Shown here in pieces: positions 53,349 to 62,394 of a stretch of 64,000 nucleotides of DNA. The notes beneath the pieces were generated by a model. It did not search any database. It saw only the letters and a list, made by a program, of their open reading frames with translations, and was not told the DNA's origin. Each line of letters begins with the position of its first letter. The stretch's first letter is position 1. The position numbers and the translations under genes are program-made. This DNA comes from Alphaproteobacteria bacterium HGW-Alphaproteobacteria-18 (GTDB taxonomy: Bacteria > Pseudomonadota > Alphaproteobacteria > Caulobacterales > Hyphomonadaceae). The stretch is taken from assembly GCA_002841155.1 (NCBI GenBank), contig PHEH01000008.1, positions 1 through 64,000 on the forward strand. Direction: 5' to 3'.

Positions 53349-53972
53349 ATGCACCCATCTCCCCGTTTCCGCGAAACTGATCCCGCCATCCTGCTGGCGC
53401 GCATTGCGGCCCATCCGCTGGCGCTGGTCGCGGTGAATGGCGAGACCGCGCCGAGGGTAGTTCATACGCCCGTGATTGCCCGGCAGGATAAGGCGGGCGT
53501 GGCGCTGCGCTTTCATCTGTCTGCGGCCAATCCGGTGACGGCGCGGCTGCTGGCGGGGGCGCCTGCGACGCTCGTGTTCACGGGGCCGGACGCCTATATC
53601 TCGCCGGACTGGTATGGCGATGTTCCCGATCAGGTGCCGACCTGGAACTATCTCTCGGTGGAGGCCGAGGGCGCGGCGCGCGAAACCGGGCGCGAGGGGG
53701 CGGCGGCGTTTCTGGATGATCTTTCGGCCGTGTTCGAGACCGCCCTCCTGCCCAAGCCCCCCTGGACCCGCGCCAAGATGACGCCCGCCGCTTTCGAGGC
53801 GCAGCTCGGCGGCATCCGCGCCTTCGAGATGCGCCCGGCCCGGTTTGAGGGGATTGCGAAGCTGGGGCAGAACAAGACGCCGGAGATGCGGGCGGGCGTG
53901 GTGGCGGCGCTGGAGGGGTTGCCAGGCGGGGCCGGGATTGCGGCGGCGATGCGGGGGCTGGACCGGCCGTAG
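53349..53972 (+). CDS. PaiB-like FMN-binding negative transcriptional regulator family protein
   Basis: 207 residues, flavin-binding split-barrel fold. Signature blocks: HPSPRFRETDP at the start, RFHLSAANP, YISPDWYGD (about 78-86), VPTWNYLSV (about 94) and PPWTRAKM. PaiB proteins were named as regulators of sporulation and protease genes in Bacillus and may be flavin-dependent enzymes. Strand composition changes from this gene onwards. Confidence 0.9.
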   Translation: MHPSPRFRETDPAILLARIAAHPLALVAVNGETAPRVVHTPVIARQDKAGVALRFHLSAANPVTARLLAGAPATLVFTGPDAYISPDWYGDVPDQVPTWNYLSVEAEGAARETGREGAAAFLDDLSAVFETALLPKPPWTRAKMTPAAFEAQLGGIRAFEMRPARFEGIAKLGQNKTPEMRAGVVAALEGLPGGAGIAAAMRGLDRP

Positions 53973-54032
53973 GGCGCATTGAGCGCAGCACAATGCACAC
54001 AGAACATCTTTGCAAGGAAACCCATGCGGGTC

Positions 54033-54133
54033 GTCATCCCGGATAAGCGCGGGAGCGCTTATCCGGGAACCAGGGTTTCGGGGAAGCGGGTTTCTGGGTC
54101 CCGGATATTTGCGATGCAAATTCCGGGATGACG
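54033..54133. repeat. inverted pair of GTCATCCCGG hairpin repeats without a gene
   Basis: Left copy 54033-54072: GTCATCCCGG, then a 13-bp perfect stem (54038-54050 with 54055-54067, loop GGGA), ending in AACCAG. Right copy 54094-54133: inverted, CTGGGTCCCGG to CCGGGATGAC with one bulge in its stem. The ends match the repeats around the GIY-YIG gene. Only 21 bases separate the two copies. Confidence 0.85.
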
Positions 54134-54246
54134 AACCGATGGGTTGCGACGGTGGAGGGGGCGGGGTTTGTTTTCGGGCAGCACTTTTGGCCGGACGCAG
54201 CGGGCGCTGGCCGGTTTGTTGGGCTGAATTTGGGGTGAGTTGAAAG

Positions 54247-54675
54247 CTAGGAGGTGTCGGCGTGCGGGGTGAGGGCGCAGGCCCCCTTCATTCCTTCTCG
54301 GGGCGTTTGCAGTGCAAACGCTTGTCCCTCGAAGCCCCCGCTAACGCAGGGGAAGATAAGGCGGTGCGTGTCATTCGTGTTGAGAATTGCCGGGAGTGAG
54401 GTCGACCAGCAGGGATCGTCCCAGGCTTTGAGCGTAGGGGTGGTTGGTCTGTAGGCGGAGGGACTTGGGGCCGGGTCGCCATAGTAGGTGATATCGATGC
54501 CGCCCCACCAGTGGACGATGACGAGGGCCTCGCGGCTGCCGCGCGCGTCCATCAGGTCGGCCATGCGCAGGAGAGACCAGAACACCACCGGCCAGAAAAT
54601 CGGCAGCACGAAGTCGAAATACTCCGCGAAGGCGGGGTGTTTGCGGACACGGTGCATGGCGGCGAGGTTGATCAT
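54247..54675 (-). CDS. hypothetical protein with a repeat-derived C-terminus
   Basis: 142 codons. Residues 1-105 look like real protein (one hydrophobic segment, PIFWPVVFWSLLRMADLMD; ALVIVHWWGGIDITYYGD; AYRPTTPTLKAWDD). The last 35 residues are translated from a palindromic repeat (stem 54303-54310 with 54314-54321), so the original stop has probably been lost. I do not recognise the family; no clear ribosome site is seen. Confidence 0.55.
   Translation of the reverse strand: MINLAAMHRVRKHPAFAEYFDFVLPIFWPVVFWSLLRMADLMDARGSREALVIVHWWGGIDITYYGDPAPSPSAYRPTTPTLKAWDDPCWSTSLPAILNTNDTHRLIFPCVSGGFEGQAFALQTPREGMKGACALTPHADTS
54303..54321. repeat. stem-loop repeat inside the hypothetical gene's 3' end
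   Basis: GCGTTTGC (54303-54310), loop AGT, GCAAACGC (54314-54321), set in a GC-rich surround. It is similar in layout to the hairpin at 54831-54849. Confidence 0.6.
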
Positions 54676-54928
54676 GGGGCGGAGGATACGCCCGGCCCGG
54701 GAGGGGGTGGATAAGGATTGCGGAAGTTTTTTGTAAGGGGTTGATGGGGCTCATGTTTTTTTGCCCGGGGCGCGCAAACTTGGGGGACAGGCGCTCAAAG
54801 CCCCGTCTCCCTCTGGGCTTGCGAGGATCAGAAATCGCACGGCGATTTCCCAAGCAAGGGGCCTGGGATGAGGGGGCGCGGCGGTTCGGCCTCTCGTCAG
54901 GACGCGGGCAAAGGTCTAGACTTCGCCC
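54676..54928. other. 253-base repeat-bearing intergenic region
   Basis: No credible gene. It holds T-rich segments (TTTTTTG at 54725-54735, TTTTTTT near 54760) and the hairpin GAAATCGC-ACG-GCGATTTC (54831-54849), followed by GGGATGAGGGG, the same tail as the repeat at 15763-15800. The last 30 bases presumably carry the promoter of the FAD oxidase gene. Confidence 0.65.
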
Positions 54929-56338
54929 ATGACCCAGACGCTTCCCCCCGCTTTTCTCGCCGCTGTCAAAGACCTGCTCGGGCCCAGGGGCTGGAGTGAT
55001 GATCCGGAGACATTGCGGGAGGCGGCAACGCCCTGGCGGGGGACGTATCAGGGGGCGACGCCGCTGATTGCCCGGCCGGCGGCGACGGCCGAGGCCGCCG
55101 CGCTGGTGAAGCTGTGCGCCCAGTATGGCGTGGCGATGACGCCGCAGGGGGGCAATACCGGGCTGATTGACGGCGGCACGCCGCATGGCGAGATCTGCGT
55201 TTCCATGACGCGGATGACCGCCCTGCGCGAGACCGACACGTTCAACAATTCCCTCACCATCGAGGCGGGCGCGACGCTGGTTTCGGCGCAGCAGGCGGCC
55301 GAGGCCGCCGGGCGGCTCTTTCCGCTTTCGCTCGGCTCGGAAGGGACCGCGACGATTGGCGGGCTGATCTCGACCAATGCCGGGGGCGTGGCCGTGCTGC
55401 GCTATGGGATGATGCGCGATCTGATCCTCGGGCTGGAAGTGGTGCTCCCCTCCGGCGAGGTGTGGGATGGGCTCTCTGGCCTGCGCAAGAACAATACGGG
55501 ATATGATCTCAAACACCTGTTTGCCGGGGCCGAGGGCACGCTGGGGCTGATCACGGCGGCGACGCTGAAACTGTTTCCGAAGACGCAGCGGGCGACGGCA
55601 TGGGTCATATGTGCGTCTACGGAGGATGTGGTGAAGCTGCTTGCCTTTGTGCGCGGGCGGGTGGGCGATACGGTGACGAGTTTCGAGATCATCCCGGCCA
55701 ACGCCGTGGATATGGTGGTGGCCGATATTCCGGGCGCGCGCGACCCGATGCCGTCAAACGCGCCATGGCGGGTGCTCATCGAAGTCTCGCAGAGCGACGG
55801 GGCGTATGCGCGCGCCCTGCTGGAGGGGGCGCTGGAGGGGGCGATGGAAGAGGGCCTTGTGCAGGACGCCGCGATTGCGGCGAGCGAGGCCCAGGCAAAA
55901 GCCTTCTGGCATATCCGCGAGACGATCCCCCTCTCCAAGCGCGCCTATGGGGCGGCGCTGAACCAGGATATTGCCGTGCCGGTGAGCCGGATTCCGGTGT
56001 TCATCGAGGCGTGCAATGCGGCCGTGAGAGATGTTCTGCCTACGGCGGATTTTGTGATCTTCGGGCATGTGGGCGATGGCAATCTGCACTATTCGGTGGT
56101 CGAGGCGCTGGACGCCCCGCCGCAGCTGAAAACCCATGAGGGGGCGATCACGCGGGTGATCTATGACACGGTGATGGCGCATGGCGGCTCGATCTCGGCC
56201 GAACATGGCGTGGGGCGGCTGAAACGCGATGAGCTGGCGCGCCTGCGCCCGCCGGCGGCGACCGAGGCGATGCGGGCCATCAAACGCGCGCTCGACCCGC
56301 AGGGCATCATGAATCCCGGGCGCGTGGTTTCCGTCTAG
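54929..56338 (+). CDS. FAD-linked D-2-hydroxyacid dehydrogenase (D2HGDH/GlcD family)
   Basis: 469 residues. The PCMH-type FAD domain covers about 40-220 (MTPQGGNTGLIDGGTP, LGSEGTATIGGLISTNAGGV, GYDLKHLFAGAEGTLGLITAATL). The C-terminal part has IFGHVGDGNLHYSVV (the His-rich metal/substrate loop) and SAEHGVGRLKRDEL. It oxidises D-2-hydroxyglutarate or D-lactate/glycolate type substrates, passing electrons to an acceptor. The family is close to D-2-hydroxyglutarate dehydrogenase. Confidence 0.92.
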   Translation: MTQTLPPAFLAAVKDLLGPRGWSDDPETLREAATPWRGTYQGATPLIARPAATAEAAALVKLCAQYGVAMTPQGGNTGLIDGGTPHGEICVSMTRMTALRETDTFNNSLTIEAGATLVSAQQAAEAAGRLFPLSLGSEGTATIGGLISTNAGGVAVLRYGMMRDLILGLEVVLPSGEVWDGLSGLRKNNTGYDLKHLFAGAEGTLGLITAATLKLFPKTQRATAWVICASTEDVVKLLAFVRGRVGDTVTSFEIIPANAVDMVVADIPGARDPMPSNAPWRVLIEVSQSDGAYARALLEGALEGAMEEGLVQDAAIAASEAQAKAFWHIRETIPLSKRAYGAALNQDIAVPVSRIPVFIEACNAAVRDVLPTADFVIFGHVGDGNLHYSVVEALDAPPQLKTHEGAITRVIYDTVMAHGGSISAEHGVGRLKRDELARLRPPAATEAMRAIKRALDPQGIMNPGRVVSV

Positions 56339-56371
56339 CCCCCTGCTCGGCCGGGCAAAATCGGCCATTCG

Positions 56372-56387
56372 TTAACCCCTCGCTAAC
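56372..56387. promoter_or_regulatory. candidate CtrA-type box upstream of the EEP gene
   Basis: TTAACCCCTCGCTAAC fits TTAA-N7-TTAA at seven of eight bases, in the 97-base gap before the endonuclease/exonuclease/phosphatase gene. CTAACC recurs at 56406-56411. Confidence 0.4.
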
Positions 56388-56435
56388 CAAACTTTCCGAA
56401 ACCCTAACCAGCCGCAGAATGCGATGGGGACAATC

Positions 56436-57803
56436 ATGGTCTGGTATACCGATCTTCGGAACCGGAAACGGTTTACAGAGGCCGAGAGCGACTGGACGTC
56501 CCGGCGCCTGCTGGACCTGCGCGCCCACCTTGCCTCGCCCCCGCCCAAGGGCGTGCCCCGGCGGACGAAGGATTCCAGTATCATCATCGGCACCTGGAAC
56601 ATCCGCGATTTTGACAATAACAAATTCCGCCATGGGCCCCGGCGGCGCGAGAGCCTGCATTACATTGCCGAGATCCTCTCGGCGTTTGACGTGTGCGCGC
56701 TGCAGGAGGTGAATGAGGATCTGGGGCCGCTGAAGGATGTGATCCGCCTGATGGGGCCGGGCTGGGATTTCATCGCAACGGATGTGACGACCGGGGCGAG
56801 CGGCAACCGGGAGCGGATGTGTTTTGTGTATGACAGCCGGAAAGTGCGTTTCCGGAATATTGTCGGCGAGATTGTTTTACCCAAGCATGCGCTGCTCCCG
56901 GGCGAGCAGCAGTTTGCGCGCACGCCGTTCATGGTGAGCTTTCAGGCAGGCTGGTTCAAGTTTTCGCTGTGTACGGTGCATATCTATTTCGGGGAAGCCT
57001 CCAAGGGCAGCGATGGCTATGCGCGGCGGGTGTCGGAGATCGACTATATCGCGCGGGAGATGGCAAGCCGGGCCGAGCGGGAGGACGAGAACTATATCCT
57101 GCTGGGCGATTTCAACATCAAGAACCCGGTGGACGAGACGATGCTGGCGCTGACCAAGGCGGGGTTTCAGCTGCCGCCGGAGCAGTATCCGTCAAACCTT
57201 CTGGGCACGCATTATTATGACCAGATTGCCTTCCGCACGCGCCCCGAAGAGCTGACCTTCCTGTCATCGGGCGCGTTCGACTGGAGCCAGACGCTGTTCC
57301 GGGCCGAGCATTACGAGCATTATGCCCCTGTCCTGCCTGCCCGGCACCGCGACCTGAAACCGGATGGGACACCGCGGGACACCGGCAAGGACCGGGAATA
57401 CTATTCCCGGCGCTGGCTGACCTGGCAGATGTCGGATCATTTTCCGCTCTGGGTGGAGCTGGCGATCGACTTTTCCGATGCGCATCTGCTCAACAATCTG
57501 GACCCCGAATTCGAGGCCGCCAATGCCCCGGCGCAGATCGAGATGGCCGAGGATGAAACCCCGATTGACGGGCCGCCGCGTCTGGCAGAACCTGTCCGTC
57601 CCCTGAAGAAGAAGCGCACGGCCCCGAAGGTGGCCCCGCCGGAGAAGCAGGGCACGCTGGCGCCGACGCCGAAGATGAGCTTTGCCGAGGGCTGGCGCAT
57701 CTTCTGGTGGGTGGCGAGCGGGGGCGGCGACCGGATGCGCAAGGCGAAAGCGGCGAGCAAGAAAGCCGCCAAGCCGCGCAAGGCAAAGAAAACAAAGAGC
57801 TAA
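56436..57803 (+). CDS. endonuclease/exonuclease/phosphatase-fold protein
   Basis: 455 residues from ATG 56436 (GGGGAC leader; 56424 also possible). EEP fold: IIIGTWNIRDFDNN (Asn), CALQEVNEDL (Glu, metal), TVHIYFG (His) , ILLGDFNIKNP (Asp/Asn) and the final MSDHFPLW (Asp-His). All catalytic residues are present, so it is probably an active phosphodiesterase or nuclease. The last 60 residues are Lys-, Ala- and Pro-rich (KKAAKPRKAKKTKS), a likely nucleic-acid-binding tail. Substrate unknown. Convergent with the serine hydrolase gene by a 4-base overlap. Confidence 0.9.
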   Translation: MVWYTDLRNRKRFTEAESDWTSRRLLDLRAHLASPPPKGVPRRTKDSSIIIGTWNIRDFDNNKFRHGPRRRESLHYIAEILSAFDVCALQEVNEDLGPLKDVIRLMGPGWDFIATDVTTGASGNRERMCFVYDSRKVRFRNIVGEIVLPKHALLPGEQQFARTPFMVSFQAGWFKFSLCTVHIYFGEASKGSDGYARRVSEIDYIAREMASRAEREDENYILLGDFNIKNPVDETMLALTKAGFQLPPEQYPSNLLGTHYYDQIAFRTRPEELTFLSSGAFDWSQTLFRAEHYEHYAPVLPARHRDLKPDGTPRDTGKDREYYSRRWLTWQMSDHFPLWVELAIDFSDAHLLNNLDPEFEAANAPAQIEMAEDETPIDGPPRLAEPVRPLKKKRTAPKVAPPEKQGTLAPTPKMSFAEGWRIFWWVASGGGDRMRKAKAASKKAAKPRKAKKTKS

Positions 57804-59047
57804 AGCGCGGCGAGCAGGGTTTCGGCGGCCGCCCAGAGGGGCTCTGTGGCCGTGACGATGACCGGGTGGTGGGGCGATCGGATTGCGCCGGACGCGGATG
57901 TTCCGGTGACGGCGAAGGCGATTTCAGTGTCGAGCGCCGGGGCGTGAAAGGCGGCGGAGTATAGTCCGTAGGCCTCGCCATGATGGCCGATGAGTTTGAC
58001 GCCGGGGATGGGTGAGGTGCCGGCCTCATGGATCTGGGCGCCGGGGGCGAAGGTTTCAAAGTAAAGCTGCTCGTCGTCACCATTGGGGCGGGCGGGATCG
58101 AAGCGCCAGACGGGACGGGTCATGGCGGGGGTCTGCGCGGCGGCGCGGGCGAGGATGGCCATATCCTGGAGGCTGGCGCGCAGGCCGCCCTGGGGGCTGA
58201 AGAGCGTGCCGTTCGTGCCCGGAACATAGTCAGTGAGGCGGGCCCCCTCCTCGATGAGGATTGCCGGATCAGAGCCTGCGAGATTGGCCGGGCCATCGGC
58301 CTGCACCTGCCATTTGCCGTCTTCCTCGCGGCTGTAGAGCGTGGCGCCGTGGCGGCGCTTCTTCGGAGAAACGCCCGACCAGTTGAAGCCTGCGTCCAGC
58401 CCGAGGGGGCCGAGCAATTCGCGGGCGGTGAGGCGGTCGAGGCGCTCGGCGGTTGCCTGTTCGAGGATGGCGCCGGCGAGGCCATAGCCGAAATTGCAGT
58501 AGCGAAAGCCGAGGCCGGGAACGCTCCACGGTTCCGGGCTCCACATATCTGCGGTGAAGAGATCTTCGGTGCGGCCCGGAGCAGCCATCCAGTAAACATC
58601 AGGATCCTTCAGGCCAGAGGTGTGTACCAAAAGATGGCGCAGGGTTATCGGGAGGGTGGGGTAAACCGGATGGATCAGAGGCGGGCTGAAGGCGGCGCGG
58701 ATGTCGGCGTCCAGATCAAGCACGCCCTGGGCCGCGAGGCGGTGGGCAGTGAGCGCGACGGCCATCTTGGAGACCGAGGCGACGCGCATGGGCGTTTGCG
58801 GCGTGAAGGGCGCAGGGTCTGCCTCCCCTGCCGCGCCCTGGGCGAGGCCTTGCGCGTGGGCGAAGATGACCTGCCCGCGATGGCGTACGACGAGACCTGC
58901 GGCGGGGACCATCGCGGAATAGACGAGATCCTCGATCCGGCGGCGCGCGGAGGCGGCGGGCGTGCGCAAGGCGTCGCCGGAACGGTGGGCGCAGGCGGTG
59001 AGGGCGAGGCCGGAAAGGCCGGTGAGAAGCGCGCGGCGGGTGAACAT
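57800..59047 (-). CDS. serine hydrolase of the beta-lactamase class C fold, twin-Arg/lipoprotein signal
   Basis: 415 residues from ATG 59047. The N-terminus FTRRALLTGLSGLALTACA has a twin Arg and an LTAC lipobox, so it is probably an exported lipoprotein. SVSK (in MRVASVSKMA) is the nucleophile motif, YCN (FRYCNFGYG) the second, and HHGEAYG the third. Peptidase or esterase of class C fold. It is separate from the related enzyme at 18092. Confidence 0.9.
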   Translation of the reverse strand: MFTRRALLTGLSGLALTACAHRSGDALRTPAASARRRIEDLVYSAMVPAAGLVVRHRGQVIFAHAQGLAQGAAGEADPAPFTPQTPMRVASVSKMAVALTAHRLAAQGVLDLDADIRAAFSPPLIHPVYPTLPITLRHLLVHTSGLKDPDVYWMAAPGRTEDLFTADMWSPEPWSVPGLGFRYCNFGYGLAGAILEQATAERLDRLTARELLGPLGLDAGFNWSGVSPKKRRHGATLYSREEDGKWQVQADGPANLAGSDPAILIEEGARLTDYVPGTNGTLFSPQGGLRASLQDMAILARAAAQTPAMTRPVWRFDPARPNGDDEQLYFETFAPGAQIHEAGTSPIPGVKLIGHHGEAYGLYSAAFHAPALDTEIAFAVTGTSASGAIRSPHHPVIVTATEPLWAAAETLLAAL

Positions 59048-59057
59048 GGGCGCGAGG

Positions 59058-59726
59058 CTAGCGGCCTTGAAGCGCGCTGGCAATTTGGCTGTGGGAGGCG
59101 AAGACGGCGTGAGCGCCCGCTTCGGCGAGCCGCGCCGCGAGACCCGCGTCTGCGTGGCCCCCGCCGGTGAAGCCCCAGGCGGTCATGCCCGCCGCGCGGG
59201 CGGCTTTGACGCCGTTGACGCTGTCTTCGATGACGAGGCAGCCTTCCGGCGCGGCGCCGATCTCAGCGGCGGTGTGGAGGAAGAGATCGGGCGCGGGTTT
59301 GCCGTTGCGGACAAGGTCTGAGGAATAGATGTGGGGTACGAAGAGATCATGCAGGCCGGTGATCTGCAGCTTACGGATGAGCTTGTCAGCTTCTGACGAA
59401 GAGGCGACGGCCTGGGCCCCTCTGAAAGCATTGGTAACATCGCGGACGCCCTCGATGGCTGTGAGATCGGTTTCGTAGCGCTTCCAGTTATTTGCCTGGA
59501 TTTGTTTGCCAAAATCTTCCGGAAGGGTCCGCCCGAGGGCGGCGGCATCACTAAGGAGGGCGGCGTGAAAATCGCGGTTATGGAGGCCGACAAAGCGGGA
59601 AACGAAAGCTTCAAACTCGTAGGAGAGGCCCCAGCTGGCGAGAATTTCCCGCTCGCTCTGGATCGCGATGACTTCAGAATCGACCAGAACGCCATCACAG
59701 TCAAAGATCAGGGCACTGAAGTCCAT
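59058..59726 (-). CDS. HAD-superfamily hydrolase (phosphoglycolate phosphatase/beta-PGM type)
   Basis: 222 residues from ATG 59726. Motif I IFDCDGVLVDSEV (both Asp), motif II Ser in AVASSSEAD, motif III NGKPAPDLFL (Lys) and motif IV VIEDSVNGVKAA (Asp pair region). A C1-capped phosphatase acting on a small phosphate ester. Its start lies 5 bases beyond the mutL stop, so it is translated with mutL. The DNA-repair link is positional only. Confidence 0.92.
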   Translation of the reverse strand: MDFSALIFDCDGVLVDSEVIAIQSEREILASWGLSYEFEAFVSRFVGLHNRDFHAALLSDAAALGRTLPEDFGKQIQANNWKRYETDLTAIEGVRDVTNAFRGAQAVASSSEADKLIRKLQITGLHDLFVPHIYSSDLVRNGKPAPDLFLHTAAEIGAAPEGCLVIEDSVNGVKAARAAGMTAWGFTGGGHADAGLAARLAEAGAHAVFASHSQIASALQGR

Positions 59727-59731
59727 ATCTG

Positions 59732-61648
59732 CTATCCCCGGCGGCCGAAGAGTTTTTCGATGTCGGCGAGTTTGAGTTCGACATAGGTGGGGCGGCCGTG
59801 ATTGCATTGGCCGGAATGGGGCGTGGCTTCCATCTGGCGCAGGAGCGCGTTCATTTCGTCGGCGGCGAGGCGGCGCCCGGCGCGGATGGAGGAGCGGCAG
59901 GCCATGTTGCCCATCACTTCCTCGAAGCGTTCCGACAGGGTGAGGCCGGCTTCATATTCGGCAAAATCATCAGCGAGATCGCGGATGAGGCCAGCGGCGT
60001 CCATCTCCCCGAAGAGGGCGGGCGTGGCGCGCACGGCGATGGCGCCGGGGCCGAAGGGTTCGATTTCGAGGCCGAGGGCGGCGAGTTCCTCGGCGCGGGC
60101 ACAGACGCGGTGGGCTTCGTCTTCGGAAAGCTCGACAATATCCGGGATCAGCAGCGCCTGACGGCGCACGCCGCCCTGCGCCATCTGGCGTTTCATGGCC
60201 TCATAGACGAGGCGTTCATGGGCGGCATGCTGATCGACGATGACGATACCGTCCGCCGTCTGAGCGATGATATAGGTTTCGTGGACCTGCGCGCGGGCCG
60301 CGCCGAGGGGGTATTCCCCGAGCGCGCCCGGCGCGGGCATGGGGCCGGTTTCAACTTTTGCACCCGGCGCGCCCTGAGGGGCGCCTTCATAGGCACTCGC
60401 CTCCGGCACATAGCCGCGCGGCGTGAAAGCTGTGTCAGCGCTATCCTCCTCGACCTGCCGGGCGGCGTAGCCTTGGGGCGGCAGTGTGGGGCGCTGGGTG
60501 TAGCCACCAGATTGGGGCGCTTGCCAGAGGAAGCCGGGTTGCGGGGCGGGTTCGGCGCGGGCCTTGCCAAGGGCGAAGCCGGCGACGGTGGTAGAGGCGC
60601 GGTGACCGGCGGCGGCAAGAGCGTGGCGCAGCGCCGAGATCATCAGGCCGCGCACACCGCCCGCATCGCGGAAACGCACTTCGGTCTTGGCCGGGTGGAC
60701 GTTGACGTCCACACCTTCGGGATCAAGCTCGACGAAGAGCGCAACCATCGGATGGCGGTCGCGCGCCAGGAAATCCTGATAGGCGGCGCGGACAACGCCC
60801 GTCAGCATACGGTCTTTCACCGGGCGGCCATTGACGAACAGGAACTGCATCTGCGCGTTGCCGCGATTGAGCGTCGGCAGGCCGGCAAAGCCTGAAAGGC
60901 GCACGCCTTCGCGGGTGGCGTCGACGGCCACGGCGTTGTCTGAAAACTCCCGGCCCATGATGGCGCCGAGGCGTTTCAGGCGGCCGGCATCGCCGGGGCC
61001 TTCGGCCCCATAGCGGAAGAGGCTGCGGCCATTGCTTTCCAGGCTGAAGCCAACCTCCGGATTGGCCATGGCGAGGCGCTTGACCGCGTCGGTGACAGCC
61101 ATCGCTTCGGCGCGTTCACCGCGCATGAATTTGAGGCGGGCGGGCGTGGCGTGGAAGAGATCGTTCACGTCAATGCGGGTGCCGGTCTCGCTGCGGCCGG
61201 TGAAGGCGGCGGGCCGGGGCCCCTCAAGGCGGCCGGCATCGGAAAAGATTTCGGCGGCGCCCTCCCCGCTGGCGCGGGAGACGATGCGCATGCGGCTGAC
61301 CGAGGCGATAGAGGGCAGCGCCTCACCCCGGAAGCCCATCGTGTAGATATTGAGGAGGTCTACGCGGCCGTCGCTGTCAGGCACGAGTTTCGACGTGGCG
61401 TGGCGTTCCAGCGCGATCAGGAGATCCTCGGAGGAGAGCCCGCAACCATCATCCTCGATGGTGATGCGTTTGAGGCCGCCTTCCTCGATGGCGATGGCGA
61501 TCTGGCGCGCGCCGGCATCGAGGGCGTTTTCGACAAGCTCCTTGACCGCGGCGGCGGGACGCTCGACGACCTCACCGGCGGCGATGCGGTTGACCACATC
61601 GGCGGGGAGTTTGCGGATCGTCGGACGGGGGGGAGCAGAATCAGCCAT
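59732..61648 (-). CDS. mutL: DNA mismatch repair protein MutL
   Basis: 638 residues. N-terminal GHKL ATPase: [38 protein letters not shown] and [10 protein letters not shown]. The long Pro/Ala/Gly-rich linker spans about 345-450. The C-terminal dimerisation domain carries [12 protein letters not shown], the metal-binding endonuclease motif of nicking MutL proteins, so strand discrimination probably does not rely on MutH. The CRSSIRAG and GRP blocks complete the site. Operon with the HAD gene downstream. Confidence 0.97.
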   Translation of the reverse strand: MADSAPPRPTIRKLPADVVNRIAAGEVVERPAAAVKELVENALDAGARQIAIAIEEGGLKRITIEDDGCGLSSEDLLIALERHATSKLVPDSDGRVDLLNIYTMGFRGEALPSIASVSRMRIVSRASGEGAAEIFSDAGRLEGPRPAAFTGRSETGTRIDVNDLFHATPARLKFMRGERAEAMAVTDAVKRLAMANPEVGFSLESNGRSLFRYGAEGPGDAGRLKRLGAIMGREFSDNAVAVDATREGVRLSGFAGLPTLNRGNAQMQFLFVNGRPVKDRMLTGVVRAAYQDFLARDRHPMVALFVELDPEGVDVNVHPAKTEVRFRDAGGVRGLMISALRHALAAAGHRASTTVAGFALGKARAEPAPQPGFLWQAPQSGGYTQRPTLPPQGYAARQVEEDSADTAFTPRGYVPEASAYEGAPQGAPGAKVETGPMPAPGALGEYPLGAARAQVHETYIIAQTADGIVIVDQHAAHERLVYEAMKRQMAQGGVRRQALLIPDIVELSEDEAHRVCARAEELAALGLEIEPFGPGAIAVRATPALFGEMDAAGLIRDLADDFAEYEAGLTLSERFEEVMGNMACRSSIRAGRRLAADEMNALLRQMEATPHSGQCNHGRPTYVELKLADIEKLFGRRG

Positions 61649-61844
61649 CAGCCGGAAAGATTAGCCGATCCGGGGCGGGATGTCCTCCGGCGCGCTGCGG
61701 CGGGGCGGACGTCTGGGGCAGCGCCTTGTTTCCACTTGCTTTGATCAATTTTGCCGCAGCGACAGGCTGTCGGTTGAGTTTGGCGGGCAGGAGCGCGAAG
61801 ATGGGCGCGGTCAGATCCTGACCGAGACAAGGTATTGAAAACCC

Positions 61845-62390
61845 ATGCGCTTTTCCGCTGCTGCCCCGCTTTCCCTGATTGCTGCGCTCGCCCTGGCCGC
61901 CTGTGGCGGTTCTGACCCGGCGCCGACAGCGCCTTCCGCCGCGACGGCTCCGGCGGCGCCTGCTGCCCCGGCAGTGCCAGCGGCGGCGCCCGGCGAGCCG
62001 AGCCCGGAATTTGCCAGCCTGCCCGCGCCCTACAACACCGCCAATTATTCGGTCGGCGCGCGGACCTGGAAACTCTGCCAGTCCTGCCACCTGACCGCAG
62101 AAGGCGCAGGCAATCTGGTAGGCCCCAACCTGCACGGCATCTTTGGCCGTCAGGCAGCGACCGTGGAAGGCTTTGCCTATTCCCCGGCGCTGCTGGCGGA
62201 GGACTTCATCTGGACGCCAGAGCAGCTCGACCATTGGCTGGAAAACCCGCGTACCTTCGTGCCGGGCAACCGGATGAGCTTTTCCGGGGTGCGCCGGGAA
62301 GCCGACCGGCTGGGCGTGATTGCCTATCTGATGGTCGAGACCGGCTATGAGGCAGACGCGGCCCCGGCAGAGGAAGCGCCGGCGGAGTGA
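61845..62390 (+). CDS. lipoprotein class I cytochrome c
   Basis: 181 residues. Lipoprotein signal (IAALALAACGG). A Pro/Ala-rich linker (20-50) holds the heme domain away from the membrane. The heme site is CQSCH; axial Met lies in PGNRMSFSG. HGIFGRQAATVEGFAYSPAL is the cytochrome c2/class I block. The C-terminal tail is Ala/Glu-rich. Membrane-anchored electron carrier, probably between the bc1 complex and an oxidase. A convergent gene follows after 4 bases. Confidence 0.93.
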   Translation: MRFSAAAPLSLIAALALAACGGSDPAPTAPSAATAPAAPAAPAVPAAAPGEPSPEFASLPAPYNTANYSVGARTWKLCQSCHLTAEGAGNLVGPNLHGIFGRQAATVEGFAYSPALLAEDFIWTPEQLDHWLENPRTFVPGNRMSFSGVRREADRLGVIAYLMVETGYEADAAPAEEAPAE

Positions 62391-62394
62391 TCTG

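Noticed and set aside
54010-54243. A 77-codon plus-strand frame at 54010
   Set aside because: It runs straight through the repeat doublet and has low-complexity Gly/Arg composition.
54371-55516. A 381-codon minus-strand frame over the FAD oxidase gene
   Set aside because: Shadow composition; the plus-strand frame has complete FAD-domain motifs and a good start.
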